A program made the position numbers and the translations under genes. This document shows positions 44,519-52,323 of a stretch of DNA of 53,230 nt, one piece after another (position 1 is the stretch's first letter; every line of letters starts with the position of its first letter). Origin of the DNA: Shewanella xiamenensis (lineage in GTDB: Bacteria; Pseudomonadota; Gammaproteobacteria; Enterobacterales; Shewanellaceae); assembly GCF_014647135.1 (NCBI RefSeq), contig NZ_BMOP01000026.1:1-53230 (forward strand), read 5' to 3'. The notes under the pieces are model-generated. The model searched no databases. It was not told where the DNA came from and saw nothing but the letters and a program-made list of their open reading frames with translations.

Positions 44519-46099
44519 ATGGACATTAGTCATTTTGCTGACTCAGGTTGGTCAGTACTTCCCCCTTTGTTAGCCGTCGCCTTGGCGATCATCACTCGTC
44601 GCGTACTGTTATCCCTTGGCGTAGGGATTGTGGCCGGCAGTTTGTTACTCAATCAGTTTTCTCCCCTTGATTCATTGCACTATATGTTCAATACCGTGCT
44701 GAAGATTTTTTGGGTCGATGGCGCACTTAATCGCGACAATATCAATATGTTGCTGTTTATGTTATTGCTTGGCGGACTCATTAGTCTGATGACGGTTTCT
44801 GGCGCCACCCGCGCCTTTGCCGAGTGGGCAGCTAAGCGCGCGAAGACCCGTCGCGGCGCAAAAGGCTTAACAGGCGTGATGGTGTTTGCGTTTTTTATTG
44901 ACGACTTTTTTCATAGTTTGTCGGTTGGCGCCATTTGCCGTCCGGTGACAGATCGCTTTCAAATCTCCCGCGCCAAACTGGCTTATCTTTTAGATTCCAC
45001 CGCTGCGCCCGTGTGCGTACTGATGCCCATCTCCTCTTGGGGCGCTTATATTATCGCACTTATCGGTGGCATTATGGCCGCCCACGGCATTAGCGATCAA
45101 AGCCCTATCTCAGCCTTTGTTGAGATGATCCCGATGAATCTGTATGCCGTGTTTACCCTGTTGATGGTGCTGGTGGTGATTATCTTTCAAATGGATATCG
45201 GCCCGATGCGTAAACATGAAGCATGGGCGCTGGAGGGAAAGCTTTGGGATCCGTCTAAGCCTCGTCCAATCGGCTTAGATATGGAAAGCCCTGAAGAAAG
45301 TAACGGTGGCATGATCGATATGGTATTGCCGATCCTAACCCTCACCGGCGCGACCGTGTATTTTATGATCTCCTCTGGTGCGGCAGTGTTGGATGAAAAA
45401 GGGCTGCCATTTAGCGTACTTGGCTCCTTTGAAAACACCAATGTGGGCTCCTCGCTAGTGTATGGCGCACTGTGCAGCTTGGCGGTGTCAATTGTGCTTG
45501 CGCTGCGGTTAAATTTAGGCGCTAAAAACTGGCTTAAAGCCGCCCCGCAAGGCGTGATGGCCATGTTACCCGCCATTAATATTTTGCTGTTTGCCTGGGC
45601 GATTGGTGCGGTTGTTCGCGATGTTGAGACAGGCAAATATCTGGCCTCCCTCGCCAACGGTAACTTGCCAATTGAAGTGTTGCCTGCGGTGGTGTTTGTG
45701 TTGTCCTGCGCCATGGCATTTGCCACCGGAACCAGTTGGGGCACCTTTGGTATTATGTTGCCACTGGCTGGCGACATGGCCGCAGCCAGCGATATCGCGT
45801 TAATGCTGCCAATGCTTGCCGCAGTGCTTGCAGGTTCAGTGTTTGGTGATCATAGCTCGCCGATTTCCAGCACCAGTATTTTGTCGGCCACGGGGGCAGG
45901 TTGCCACCATATTGACCATGTGATGACCCAGCTACCCTATGCCTTAGCCATCGCCTTTGGCGCCACTTTAGGCTATTTGGCCATGGGGATTATGCATTCA
46001 ACCTTAGCTGGATTCGCCGTAAGCGCCCTGTGGTTTGTGCTCTTCACTGCTTATCATCTGCGTAAAACGAAAAATCAGCCTTTGTTAGCTACGGCATAA
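44519..46099 (+). CDS. NhaC-family transporter, probably for lysine
   Basis: The 526-residue inner-membrane protein has about 12 helices and family motifs GAICRPVTDRF, LLDSTAAPVCVLMPISSWGAYI and ATGTSWGTFGIMLPLAGDMA. NhaC proteins are often called Na+/H+ antiporters. The L-box directly upstream and published work on LysW-type NhaC proteins in gammaproteobacteria (as I recall) indicate lysine uptake instead, repressed when lysine is plentiful. The ATG is next to the riboswitch sequestering stem. A terminator follows. Confidence 0.88.
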   Translation: MDISHFADSGWSVLPPLLAVALAIITRRVLLSLGVGIVAGSLLLNQFSPLDSLHYMFNTVLKIFWVDGALNRDNINMLLFMLLLGGLISLMTVSGATRAFAEWAAKRAKTRRGAKGLTGVMVFAFFIDDFFHSLSVGAICRPVTDRFQISRAKLAYLLDSTAAPVCVLMPISSWGAYIIALIGGIMAAHGISDQSPISAFVEMIPMNLYAVFTLLMVLVVIIFQMDIGPMRKHEAWALEGKLWDPSKPRPIGLDMESPEESNGGMIDMVLPILTLTGATVYFMISSGAAVLDEKGLPFSVLGSFENTNVGSSLVYGALCSLAVSIVLALRLNLGAKNWLKAAPQGVMAMLPAINILLFAWAIGAVVRDVETGKYLASLANGNLPIEVLPAVVFVLSCAMAFATGTSWGTFGIMLPLAGDMAAASDIALMLPMLAAVLAGSVFGDHSSPISSTSILSATGAGCHHIDHVMTQLPYALAIAFGATLGYLAMGIMHSTLAGFAVSALWFVLFTAYHLRKTKNQPLLATA

Positions 46100-46120
46100 A
46101 GCTCTTTTACACGCTATCAA

Positions 46121-46148
46121 CCAGGGGCCCACGGGCCCCTTGGTTTTT
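46121..46148 (+). terminator. Terminator after the lysine transporter
   Basis: CCAGGGGCCC and GGGCCCCTTGG form a GC-rich stem with an ACG loop followed by TTTTTT. Confidence 0.92.
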
Positions 46149-46656
46149 TGTGGGCTTGAGTAAACCTGCATCCGTTCAAATAAACTTAAGTCATCACTTA
46201 ACTATCTAATTTGTAATGTGAAAGTGGTAGACAGATGTTCAGCACAACGTTATCTTAGGTTTTTAACAAGGATGAAACTTAATCGTGACCTCGATTCAGT
46301 TCACTTGCATCAGGAAGATGTGTCTTTATTTCGCAAGAACACCTCCTGAACAATATGCGATAAGACTCTAGGTGCTAGATTCTAGATTCTATAAAAGCAT
46401 TACAGCAGTGGAATCCCTTGGCTAATGGGTGTTGGCCAAGTGCGGTAGCCATGGCAGAGCTTTTTTGTCGAACGACAAAGTTGAAACGTTTTGATGGTGC
46501 TGGTTTGTATGTCAACACTGAATGTGGGTTAATTTTTGACGTTAGTATTGGTTTTAAGGATCTAATGATTGTCGATTTTATCCGTTGGAATTGATGATTT
46601 TTACGTGAGTATGTTGATTAACTAATAATTATACTGATGTTGGGTGAGGTGTCTGT
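46149..46656. other. Gene-free 508-bp spacer
   Basis: No gene is supported. Small palindromes are CTTGGC/GCCAAG (46417-46440) and TTTGTC-GAAC-GACAAA near 46464. A short tandem CTAGATTCTAGATTCTA lies near 46379-46392. The promoter of the GlyGly-CTERM gene must lie near the right end. Confidence 0.5.
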
Positions 46657-48492
46657 ATGTATAGAAGTATATTAGTGATTTTATCTTTTTTTTCAGTATC
46701 AGCTATAGCGGTTGAAAGCCCTTATTCAATTGATAAGACGTATGAAAATAACCTGCCTAAATCATCCTTAAAGGTGGCTTTCTCTGAGGCTAAAAAAGAA
46801 ATATTAATATCTGGTACTGCTGGTGATGAATTTTCTGCTGATAAAAGAATTTATTTATGGAAGTATAATGTTGATAATAATGGAGTGGATTATATTAGCT
46901 CCGCCAGTTTTGGTATAGCATCAGATCTCGTTGGTTATATTAATGTGGAACCTATAGGTGAATATAATAAAAACTATTACGCCTTATCTGAGTCAAATTA
47001 TGACGGAGCTAGAAAATTAGTTAGATTTACTCTTGAAGGTAATGAGTTATCATTGTCTCAAGAAGTAGAATTTTCATCTAGTTCAGATCAGTACGGTTCA
47101 TATGTAGAACAGGTTGAATTTGTAAATAAAGATACCATTATTGCTTTACACCCTAATTATGATGATACTCATACAGGAAAAACCAGTTACGATTATAGTG
47201 TTTGTAAGTTAAGTGTAAATGGTGTGATAGATTCTTGCGAACGTAAAAAAATCTTAGCTGATAAATCGCTCATATCAAATAGTACCTACAAGTTATATCG
47301 ATTAGAGGGTCGTGATGAAGTCATCTTCTCTCCAGAAAGGGTGGGGATTAATGAAACGAAGGTAGAGCCTAAGTTATATGTTTTGAAATGGCAGTCTGAT
47401 ATTAATGACTTTGTAGTTTTTCAAGAAATAGTTATCCCAGAAAGAGTTGATTCATCTAGATTTAGTGGTGTTGAAGCTATATATACAATTAATGATGGGA
47501 AAGAACTTATTGTGGGTAGTGATATGTTGTTGAATTATAAATACTCATCAGAAGATAATAAGTTTTTTCTATCTAAAATGAAGAATAGTGTTAGTTATCC
47601 CAAAGAAGCTATTTATTTAAAGAGTGAAAATTATTTTATTGAACGCTCTGGAAGACATTCTTATGTGTTTGATGATGAAGAAAAGTATTTTTATAAGTCT
47701 TCCCAGGTGTATGCTATTGCAGATGGTTGGTTTCAGCTCACTAACGACAAGAAAGGTTTTTTCGTTAACTTAATGTCACCTAATATTACAACGTTTACCC
47801 TCTCTAACCCTAATCCTCTTATATATAAAGGTGGTTTACCTAAAGGCTCTGTTCCAGCTGTTCAAGATGTTCCTTTGGCGATAAATATTAAGAAGCATTT
47901 TCTAAATGGAAACAACCTTGTGGTTACCGGTTTTCAAACTGAATATATACATGAAAGATTGATTTGGGATGGTGAATATATTCGTGGAACTTTTACTAAT
48001 GAAGATATGTTTGCCTCAAAAAATTTAATTGATCCAACTCCAGCCAGTCCCATTCAAGTGAGAGTGAATATTCCTCCATTATCTACAGAGATCTTTTATA
48101 TTACACCGACTAACGTTAACGATGCTCCTATGTTAACTGCGGAGATTGGTATTGAGTATCTTGAAAAGGATCAAGAGTATTATGGTATGCTTTCAGAAAT
48201 TGTTGCTGATCCTGATCGTGAGGCTGTGACTTATACATATAAGAATGTACCGAGTGGATTAATAGCTAGTGAGGATGGAATATTCCACGGTGCAGTTAAG
48301 ACTAAAGGTCAATACTTGATGACGGTCACCGCAACTGATCCGTTGGGCGCACAATTGACGTTTGATGTGACATTTATCGTTAATGATACTGGTGAACCTG
48401 AAAAATCATCCGAAGGCGGTGGTGGGACTATGGATTTCACATTGTTGATGCTATTGATTACGTTGTTTTTTAGGCGTTTAAAGCATAATTAA
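46657..48492 (+). CDS. Secreted protein with GlyGly-CTERM sorting tail
   Basis: The 611-residue precursor has a Sec signal (MYRSILVILSFFSVSAIA, cleavage near 18). A long beta-rich N-terminal part follows, perhaps a propeller or FG-GAP-like fold. Near 505-585 is a cadherin/Ig-like module (VTYTYKNVPSGLIASEDG, then YLMTVTATDPLGAQLTFD). The last 30 residues are EGGGGTMDFTLLMLLITLFFRRLKH: glycine run, hydrophobic helix and basic end, exactly the GlyGly-CTERM layout recognised by rhombosortase in Shewanella and Vibrio, and linked to type II secretion. It is AT-rich compared with most of the window. GAGGTGTCTGT precedes the ATG. The ligand is unknown. Confidence 0.82.
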   Translation: MYRSILVILSFFSVSAIAVESPYSIDKTYENNLPKSSLKVAFSEAKKEILISGTAGDEFSADKRIYLWKYNVDNNGVDYISSASFGIASDLVGYINVEPIGEYNKNYYALSESNYDGARKLVRFTLEGNELSLSQEVEFSSSSDQYGSYVEQVEFVNKDTIIALHPNYDDTHTGKTSYDYSVCKLSVNGVIDSCERKKILADKSLISNSTYKLYRLEGRDEVIFSPERVGINETKVEPKLYVLKWQSDINDFVVFQEIVIPERVDSSRFSGVEAIYTINDGKELIVGSDMLLNYKYSSEDNKFFLSKMKNSVSYPKEAIYLKSENYFIERSGRHSYVFDDEEKYFYKSSQVYAIADGWFQLTNDKKGFFVNLMSPNITTFTLSNPNPLIYKGGLPKGSVPAVQDVPLAINIKKHFLNGNNLVVTGFQTEYIHERLIWDGEYIRGTFTNEDMFASKNLIDPTPASPIQVRVNIPPLSTEIFYITPTNVNDAPMLTAEIGIEYLEKDQEYYGMLSEIVADPDREAVTYTYKNVPSGLIASEDGIFHGAVKTKGQYLMTVTATDPLGAQLTFDVTFIVNDTGEPEKSSEGGGGTMDFTLLMLLITLFFRRLKHN

Positions 48493-48836
48493 ATACTTAA
48501 CAATTGAAGTTAATGCTTTGTGACTTGATGAATTATGGGGTGATTACGACCTAGCGGCCGAGATGTATCAAGGTCGTGGGGTTTCATCCCATACCCAATA
48601 ATATTGCTGGTTCACTTTGTGTTACTAACTAGCAATTGCATCGCTGCAAAGTAACTGTATCACTCATTGCCTGCCGCAGGCCTTTGCACTGTTACACCAG
48701 TGACACGCCGTGCATACGTCCCTGTAGGCTCTACTAAAACATCCATGTTTTAGAAGGTCACTGGTGCAACAATGCCAGTTCGGGCGTAACCCGTAGTATT
48801 GATGTTTTCTGATGAAAAAAGCTGTTCAGAATAGAA
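48493..48836. repeat. Structured spacer with nested hairpins
   Basis: Palindromes include ACGACCT/AGGTCGT (48546-48577), GCCTG-CCG-CAGGC (48669-48681) and an outer pair CACCAGTGAC/GTCACTGGTG (48695-48704, 48757-48766). The outer pair encloses CTAAAACAT-CC-ATGTTTTAG (48734-48753). The last two nest and could form a cloverleaf-like RNA or DNA. No gene is seen. It may be a dispersed Shewanella repeat. Confidence 0.5.
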
Positions 48837-49271
48837 ATGGATTTTGGAATGAAACCAGTTTTACAAATTACCTTAGGGATCTTGCTAGCGGGTTTGGTTA
48901 CTTTGTTAGTGCGAATTGGCTATTTGAGTTATATCGAATACCGCCTGACGCAAGGGCTTAATGAGTATGCTATGCAACAAAAGCAAACCGAACTTGCTCG
49001 CCAACAAGCCGTAAAAGAACGCAAGATTATTGAATATCAACAGCAACAAATTGCAATGCAACAGGCTGCGGAACAACAACGTATAGCTCAGCAAAACGAA
49101 GCCGCACGTATACGTAAAGCCGAAGCATGGCGCAAATACTATATCGTCCCCGAAGACTGCAAAAACTATAAGTCAGATGAACATATGGTTAACTGCCTAA
49201 ACCATAAAGCCGATGCCAAAGCAGAATTTGATAGGGCGTATGACTCTGGTGAATTGGTACTCCCGAAATAA
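48837..49271 (+). CDS. Single-pass membrane protein with coiled coil, function unknown
   Basis: The 144-residue protein has one N-terminal membrane helix (about 10-28) and then a Gln/Ala-rich coiled coil (AMQQKQTELARQQAVKERK ... MQQAAEQQRIAQQNEAARI, about 46-92). A C-terminal tail has two cysteines (PEDCKNYK and VNCLNHKADA). The coiled coil probably mediates oligomerisation in the periplasm or cytoplasm; the topology is not certain. ATG 48849 would give a form four residues shorter. No family is recognised. Confidence 0.6.
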   Translation: MDFGMKPVLQITLGILLAGLVTLLVRIGYLSYIEYRLTQGLNEYAMQQKQTELARQQAVKERKIIEYQQQQIAMQQAAEQQRIAQQNEAARIRKAEAWRKYYIVPEDCKNYKSDEHMVNCLNHKADAKAEFDRAYDSGELVLPK

Positions 49272-49628
49272 AGTAGTCGATATTTCTACCATAAATCAAA
49301 GTCGTGGGTATTTAACCCCTGATTTTTAAACAAGAGTCGACCAAGAGGGGATCAACAGCAATTCCCTCTTGCCTCTTTGCAGCGGAGTTGAAAGCCCCTT
49401 GTGCTCATTGGCAAATTTGCTATCGCTTCCGAAGGATGCGTCCCTGCACCTGCGAAAGCTAGCTCGCCATCCGTGGCGAGACTCACGCAATTTGTCTATT
49501 CGCCCTGCGGCAACTCCGAGGGGATGGTGTACACCTGCGGCTCAGGTGTTATTGGTCGATTGTTAAGGCATAAAAAGTGCCTGTCCGATCTTTTTTGATT
49601 TATCTTGTTTCTGCCGCAAAGCGGCTTC
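49272..49628. repeat. Hairpin-rich spacer before the attC-like site
   Basis: The spacer holds several perfect stems: AAGAGGG/CCCTCTT (49343-49349, 49364-49370), CTCGCCA-TCCG-TGGCGAG (49463-49480) and ACACCTG-CGGCT-CAGGTGT (49531-49549). Short frames on the plus strand have no ribosome site or family support. It could be a remnant of an older cassette or repeat. Confidence 0.45.
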
Positions 49629-49717
49629 GTTCAACATTGAGCTTAACTGTCGCTCACTTTGTTCGCTGGACTCACAAAAGCTACGCTTTTGCTCGCCAGT
49701 TAGTTTAATTGTTAGGT
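49629..49717 (+). repeat. attC-like integron recombination site
   Basis: GTTCAAC (49629-49635) fits the attC core RYYYAAC, and GTTAGGT (49711-49717) fits GTTRRRY. The 21 bases inside each end are largely complementary (outer pairs through TTAACTG at 49643-49649 and CAGTTAG at 49697-49703), and the middle folds on CAAAAGC-TAC-GCTTTTG (49675-49691). Size (89 bp) and symmetry are those of an integron attC, but no integrase and no second attC are in the window. Confidence 0.45.
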
Positions 49718-49747
49718 GTTTGAGCACTAATCCAGATTGAGAGCATT

Positions 49748-51115
49748 ATGGAAGAAAAGAAAATTAGTGATGTCGTTTTTGACTTTATTGAAAACATGGA
49801 TGCTTTAAACGAAAGTGCGCCACTAGTCTTATCAACAGTGGCAACTGTTGCATCTAAATTGACAAAAGCTCATGGTGATTACCTAGAAAAATATGGTGAA
49901 ATAACAGAGCAAGATGATGAAAAGAAAATCTACTCTGTTCCCGTTGAACGCCAAGGCAGAGTTAGAAGATTAAGAGAGCAGTCAAACAGCTTAAGAACAT
50001 CTATACAGTTAATCCCACGAAATTTTTTAGTCTCATATGTGAGTGAGTTTGATTGTTTCCTTGGTTCATTGTTAAGGGTGTTATACACAAACAAACCTGA
50101 GTTACTTAATGACAGTTCTCGTCAAATTACTTATGTAGATTTACTATCTTTTGAATCTTTGGATGATGCAAAAGAGCAAGTGCTAGAAAAGGAAATCGAG
50201 TCAATATTAAGAAAAAGCCACTCTGAACACTTCTCTATACTTGAAAGTAAATTCGATATTAAACTAAGAAAAGACTTGGATGTCTGGAGTGAGTTTATTG
50301 AGATAACTGAGCGTAGAAATCTATTTGTTCATGCAAATGGTATCGTATCTAGCCAATATATAAAAGTTTGTAAGCAGCATGGTTGTGATATAAAAGATAT
50401 TTCAGTTGGTGATCGCTTGACGGTTAATGGTGAATATCTTTCACGGGCTTATAAAGTCATTTACGAGATATCGGTAAAATTAGCTCATGTACTCTGGCGT
50501 AAATTATTCCCTGTAGATCGTGAAAATGCTGATAATAGCTTAAATGAGGTTGGCTACAATTTAGTTTCAAAAGGAAAAAATTCGCTCGCAGCAGATCTTT
50601 TAGAGTTTGCTATTTCTTTACCTAAGCACCATAACGAAACCATTAAAAGAATGATGGCTATTAACTTAGCTCAAGCTTACTTAAGGTCTGATCAAAAAGA
50701 TAAATCACAAGCTGTGTTAAAGCGGTTTGATTGGAGCGCAACTGGTTACGAGTTTAAGTTGGCTGTGGCTGTGCTAAATCAAGATAATGATTGTGCTGCA
50801 AAATTATTAAAAACTGTTGTCGGTGCAGGCGATTTATCAGAACAAGAAATAATTGAGTGGCCTTTATTCAAGGAATTCAGAAAAACAGAACCATTCTTTG
50901 AAGCGTTTAAAGAACTATTTGACAAAGATTATGCTCAACAAGAAGAACTTGTGAAAGAAGAGTTCAATAACCATATGGACAGTGTATTTTCTTCTAAAGC
51001 AGAGAAAGAATCAGATGACTCTGCGAGTAATATCGAGGAGGAAAATATCGAAAGTATTGAGTCCGCAGCCGATGAAATAGAGCGAGAGCTAGATGATAAA
51101 AACGCCAAGGTTTAA
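49748..51115 (+). CDS. HEPN-motif protein, candidate RNase or abortive-infection factor
   Basis: The 455-residue cytoplasmic protein is mostly helical. ERRNLFVHANG near 190 contains R190-N-L-F-V-H195, the RNxxxH form of the HEPN ribonuclease motif, in the right place after a long helix. The C-terminal third (AINLAQAYLRSDQKDKSQAV, then AVLNQDNDCAAKLLKTV) looks like degenerate TPR helices, and the tail is acidic. HEPN proteins act in toxin-antitoxin, phage defence and RNA processing; which one applies here is unknown. It lies directly after an attC-like site (30 bp), so it may be a captured cassette gene, but no attC follows it. AT-rich. Confidence 0.6.
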   Translation: MEEKKISDVVFDFIENMDALNESAPLVLSTVATVASKLTKAHGDYLEKYGEITEQDDEKKIYSVPVERQGRVRRLREQSNSLRTSIQLIPRNFLVSYVSEFDCFLGSLLRVLYTNKPELLNDSSRQITYVDLLSFESLDDAKEQVLEKEIESILRKSHSEHFSILESKFDIKLRKDLDVWSEFIEITERRNLFVHANGIVSSQYIKVCKQHGCDIKDISVGDRLTVNGEYLSRAYKVIYEISVKLAHVLWRKLFPVDRENADNSLNEVGYNLVSKGKNSLAADLLEFAISLPKHHNETIKRMMAINLAQAYLRSDQKDKSQAVLKRFDWSATGYEFKLAVAVLNQDNDCAAKLLKTVVGAGDLSEQEIIEWPLFKEFRKTEPFFEAFKELFDKDYAQQEELVKEEFNNHMDSVFSSKAEKESDDSASNIEEENIESIESAADEIERELDDKNAKV

Positions 51116-51136
51116 TGAGCTATATATGGACTCTCC

Positions 51137-51175
51137 CGATGAGTCAAGGTAATACTCGCTCATCGAAGGCTTTTT
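51137..51175 (+). terminator. Weak terminator after the HEPN gene
   Basis: CGATGAG (51137-51143) and CTCATCG (51159-51165) form a stem followed by AAGGCTTTTT. The loop is long. Confidence 0.5.
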
Positions 51176-51321
51176 GAGTTAAAGATTAAAAGGAAAATAA
51201 AATGGATACCCATTGTTAATGGCGCGGTCGTAAGATTATGATTTTTATTGGGTTAAGCATTAAACAAGGTGGTTTAATCCTTAGTCCTAAAGAAAATCAG
51301 TTAAGCTTTAGATAATTAAAA

Positions 51322-51666
51322 ATGATTCGATATCTATTATTCATATTGTTTGCTCTTGTGACATGTGTGGGCAATGCGCTGGCTGGCGAATATCAGCTGG
51401 ATTGGCCTGTCTCAAGCGAGGAACTGACTTATCATTCCTGCGGTTGTGCTGATTCCTGCTGGGTTGCCGAGGTTCGCCAAGCTAAAGCGGAAAAGCCGCT
51501 CATCGCTAAACTGAGATGCGACTGCGAAAAACTCTATTTTACTGATAAAAATGGCGTAGAACGGGTTGTTGCTGAAAACTGTGATGACTTAAACACCGAC
51601 AATAAAATGGATTTGATCCCAGAGCGAATCAAACAACTTCAGTCACATTTTAATCCCCCTCGTTAA
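51322..51666 (+). CDS. Small exported Cys-rich protein, function unknown
   Basis: The 114-residue precursor has a Sec signal (MIRYLLFILFALVTCVGNALA, cleavage near 21). The mature part carries a cysteine cluster SCGCADSC (near 40-46) plus C64-x-C66 (LRCDCEKL) and another Cys (AENCDD). That would allow three disulfides or a metal centre in the periplasm. No family is known to me. A small membrane protein gene follows after 56 bp and may be co-transcribed. Confidence 0.55.
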   Translation: MIRYLLFILFALVTCVGNALAGEYQLDWPVSSEELTYHSCGCADSCWVAEVRQAKAEKPLIAKLRCDCEKLYFTDKNGVERVVAENCDDLNTDNKMDLIPERIKQLQSHFNPPR

Positions 51667-51722
51667 CTCTATTTATCCTTGTGTGAAATGGAATTCCACG
51701 ATTTTTATCTTAAGGAAATTGT

Positions 51723-52133
51723 ATGAATAAAATTAGTATATTGGGTATGAGCGTTGTATTGGCTTTATCTGTTGCTATCGGTCTTGCCGTTGATTTTAGG
51801 CTTGAATTTTGGTATGAATCGATTTTCACATGGATGAATGTGTTTAGCTTTAAATTGCTCATATTATTACTTAGTATGATCCTAGTGTATGCAGCTACTG
51901 CTATCTCGTTTAATTTTAAACTGCTATCTTTTTTTGCAGGTAAAGAATATCCAGCAAACTATTTCGCATGGTCTAAGTTTCGAAATTTAGGAGTGTTCTT
52001 TTTATTTGGCTTGTGGATTATTGGGAGTTTGAAATTCTTCACCATCGTAATAGTTAATTTTGCATTGGTTGAATTAATACACTTATATTTAGTTTATAGA
52101 AGTATCAATAATAAGATCGAGTCTACTATATAA
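51723..52133 (+). CDS. Small inner-membrane protein, function unknown
   Basis: The 136-residue protein has four predicted helices (about 5-22, 41-63, 88-104 and 106-122) and a short C-terminal tail. The sequence is AT-rich. AAGGAAATTGT precedes the ATG. The family was not recognised, and its neighbours do not suggest a function. Confidence 0.55.
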   Translation: MNKISILGMSVVLALSVAIGLAVDFRLEFWYESIFTWMNVFSFKLLILLLSMILVYAATAISFNFKLLSFFAGKEYPANYFAWSKFRNLGVFFLFGLWIIGSLKFFTIVIVNFALVELIHLYLVYRSINNKIESTI

Positions 52134-52323
52134 ATTGGTAAATAACTTTTGGGTTTAATGAGCCACCCATTGTTAAATTCTAAAATTGGTAGTAAAGATT
52201 ACTCGGTTTGCTTTGCATGGCTAAATAGCTGTTCCAAATAGTAGATCAAAGGAAGGGAACTCAGTCCTGTTTGAGCGATCTGATCTATCGCCAAACAAAC
52301 CCACCACTCGCCGAGGACTGAGA

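Noticed and set aside
46370..46400. Tandem CTAGATTCTAGATTCTA as a functional repeat
   Set aside because: Only two and a half short copies, likely chance.
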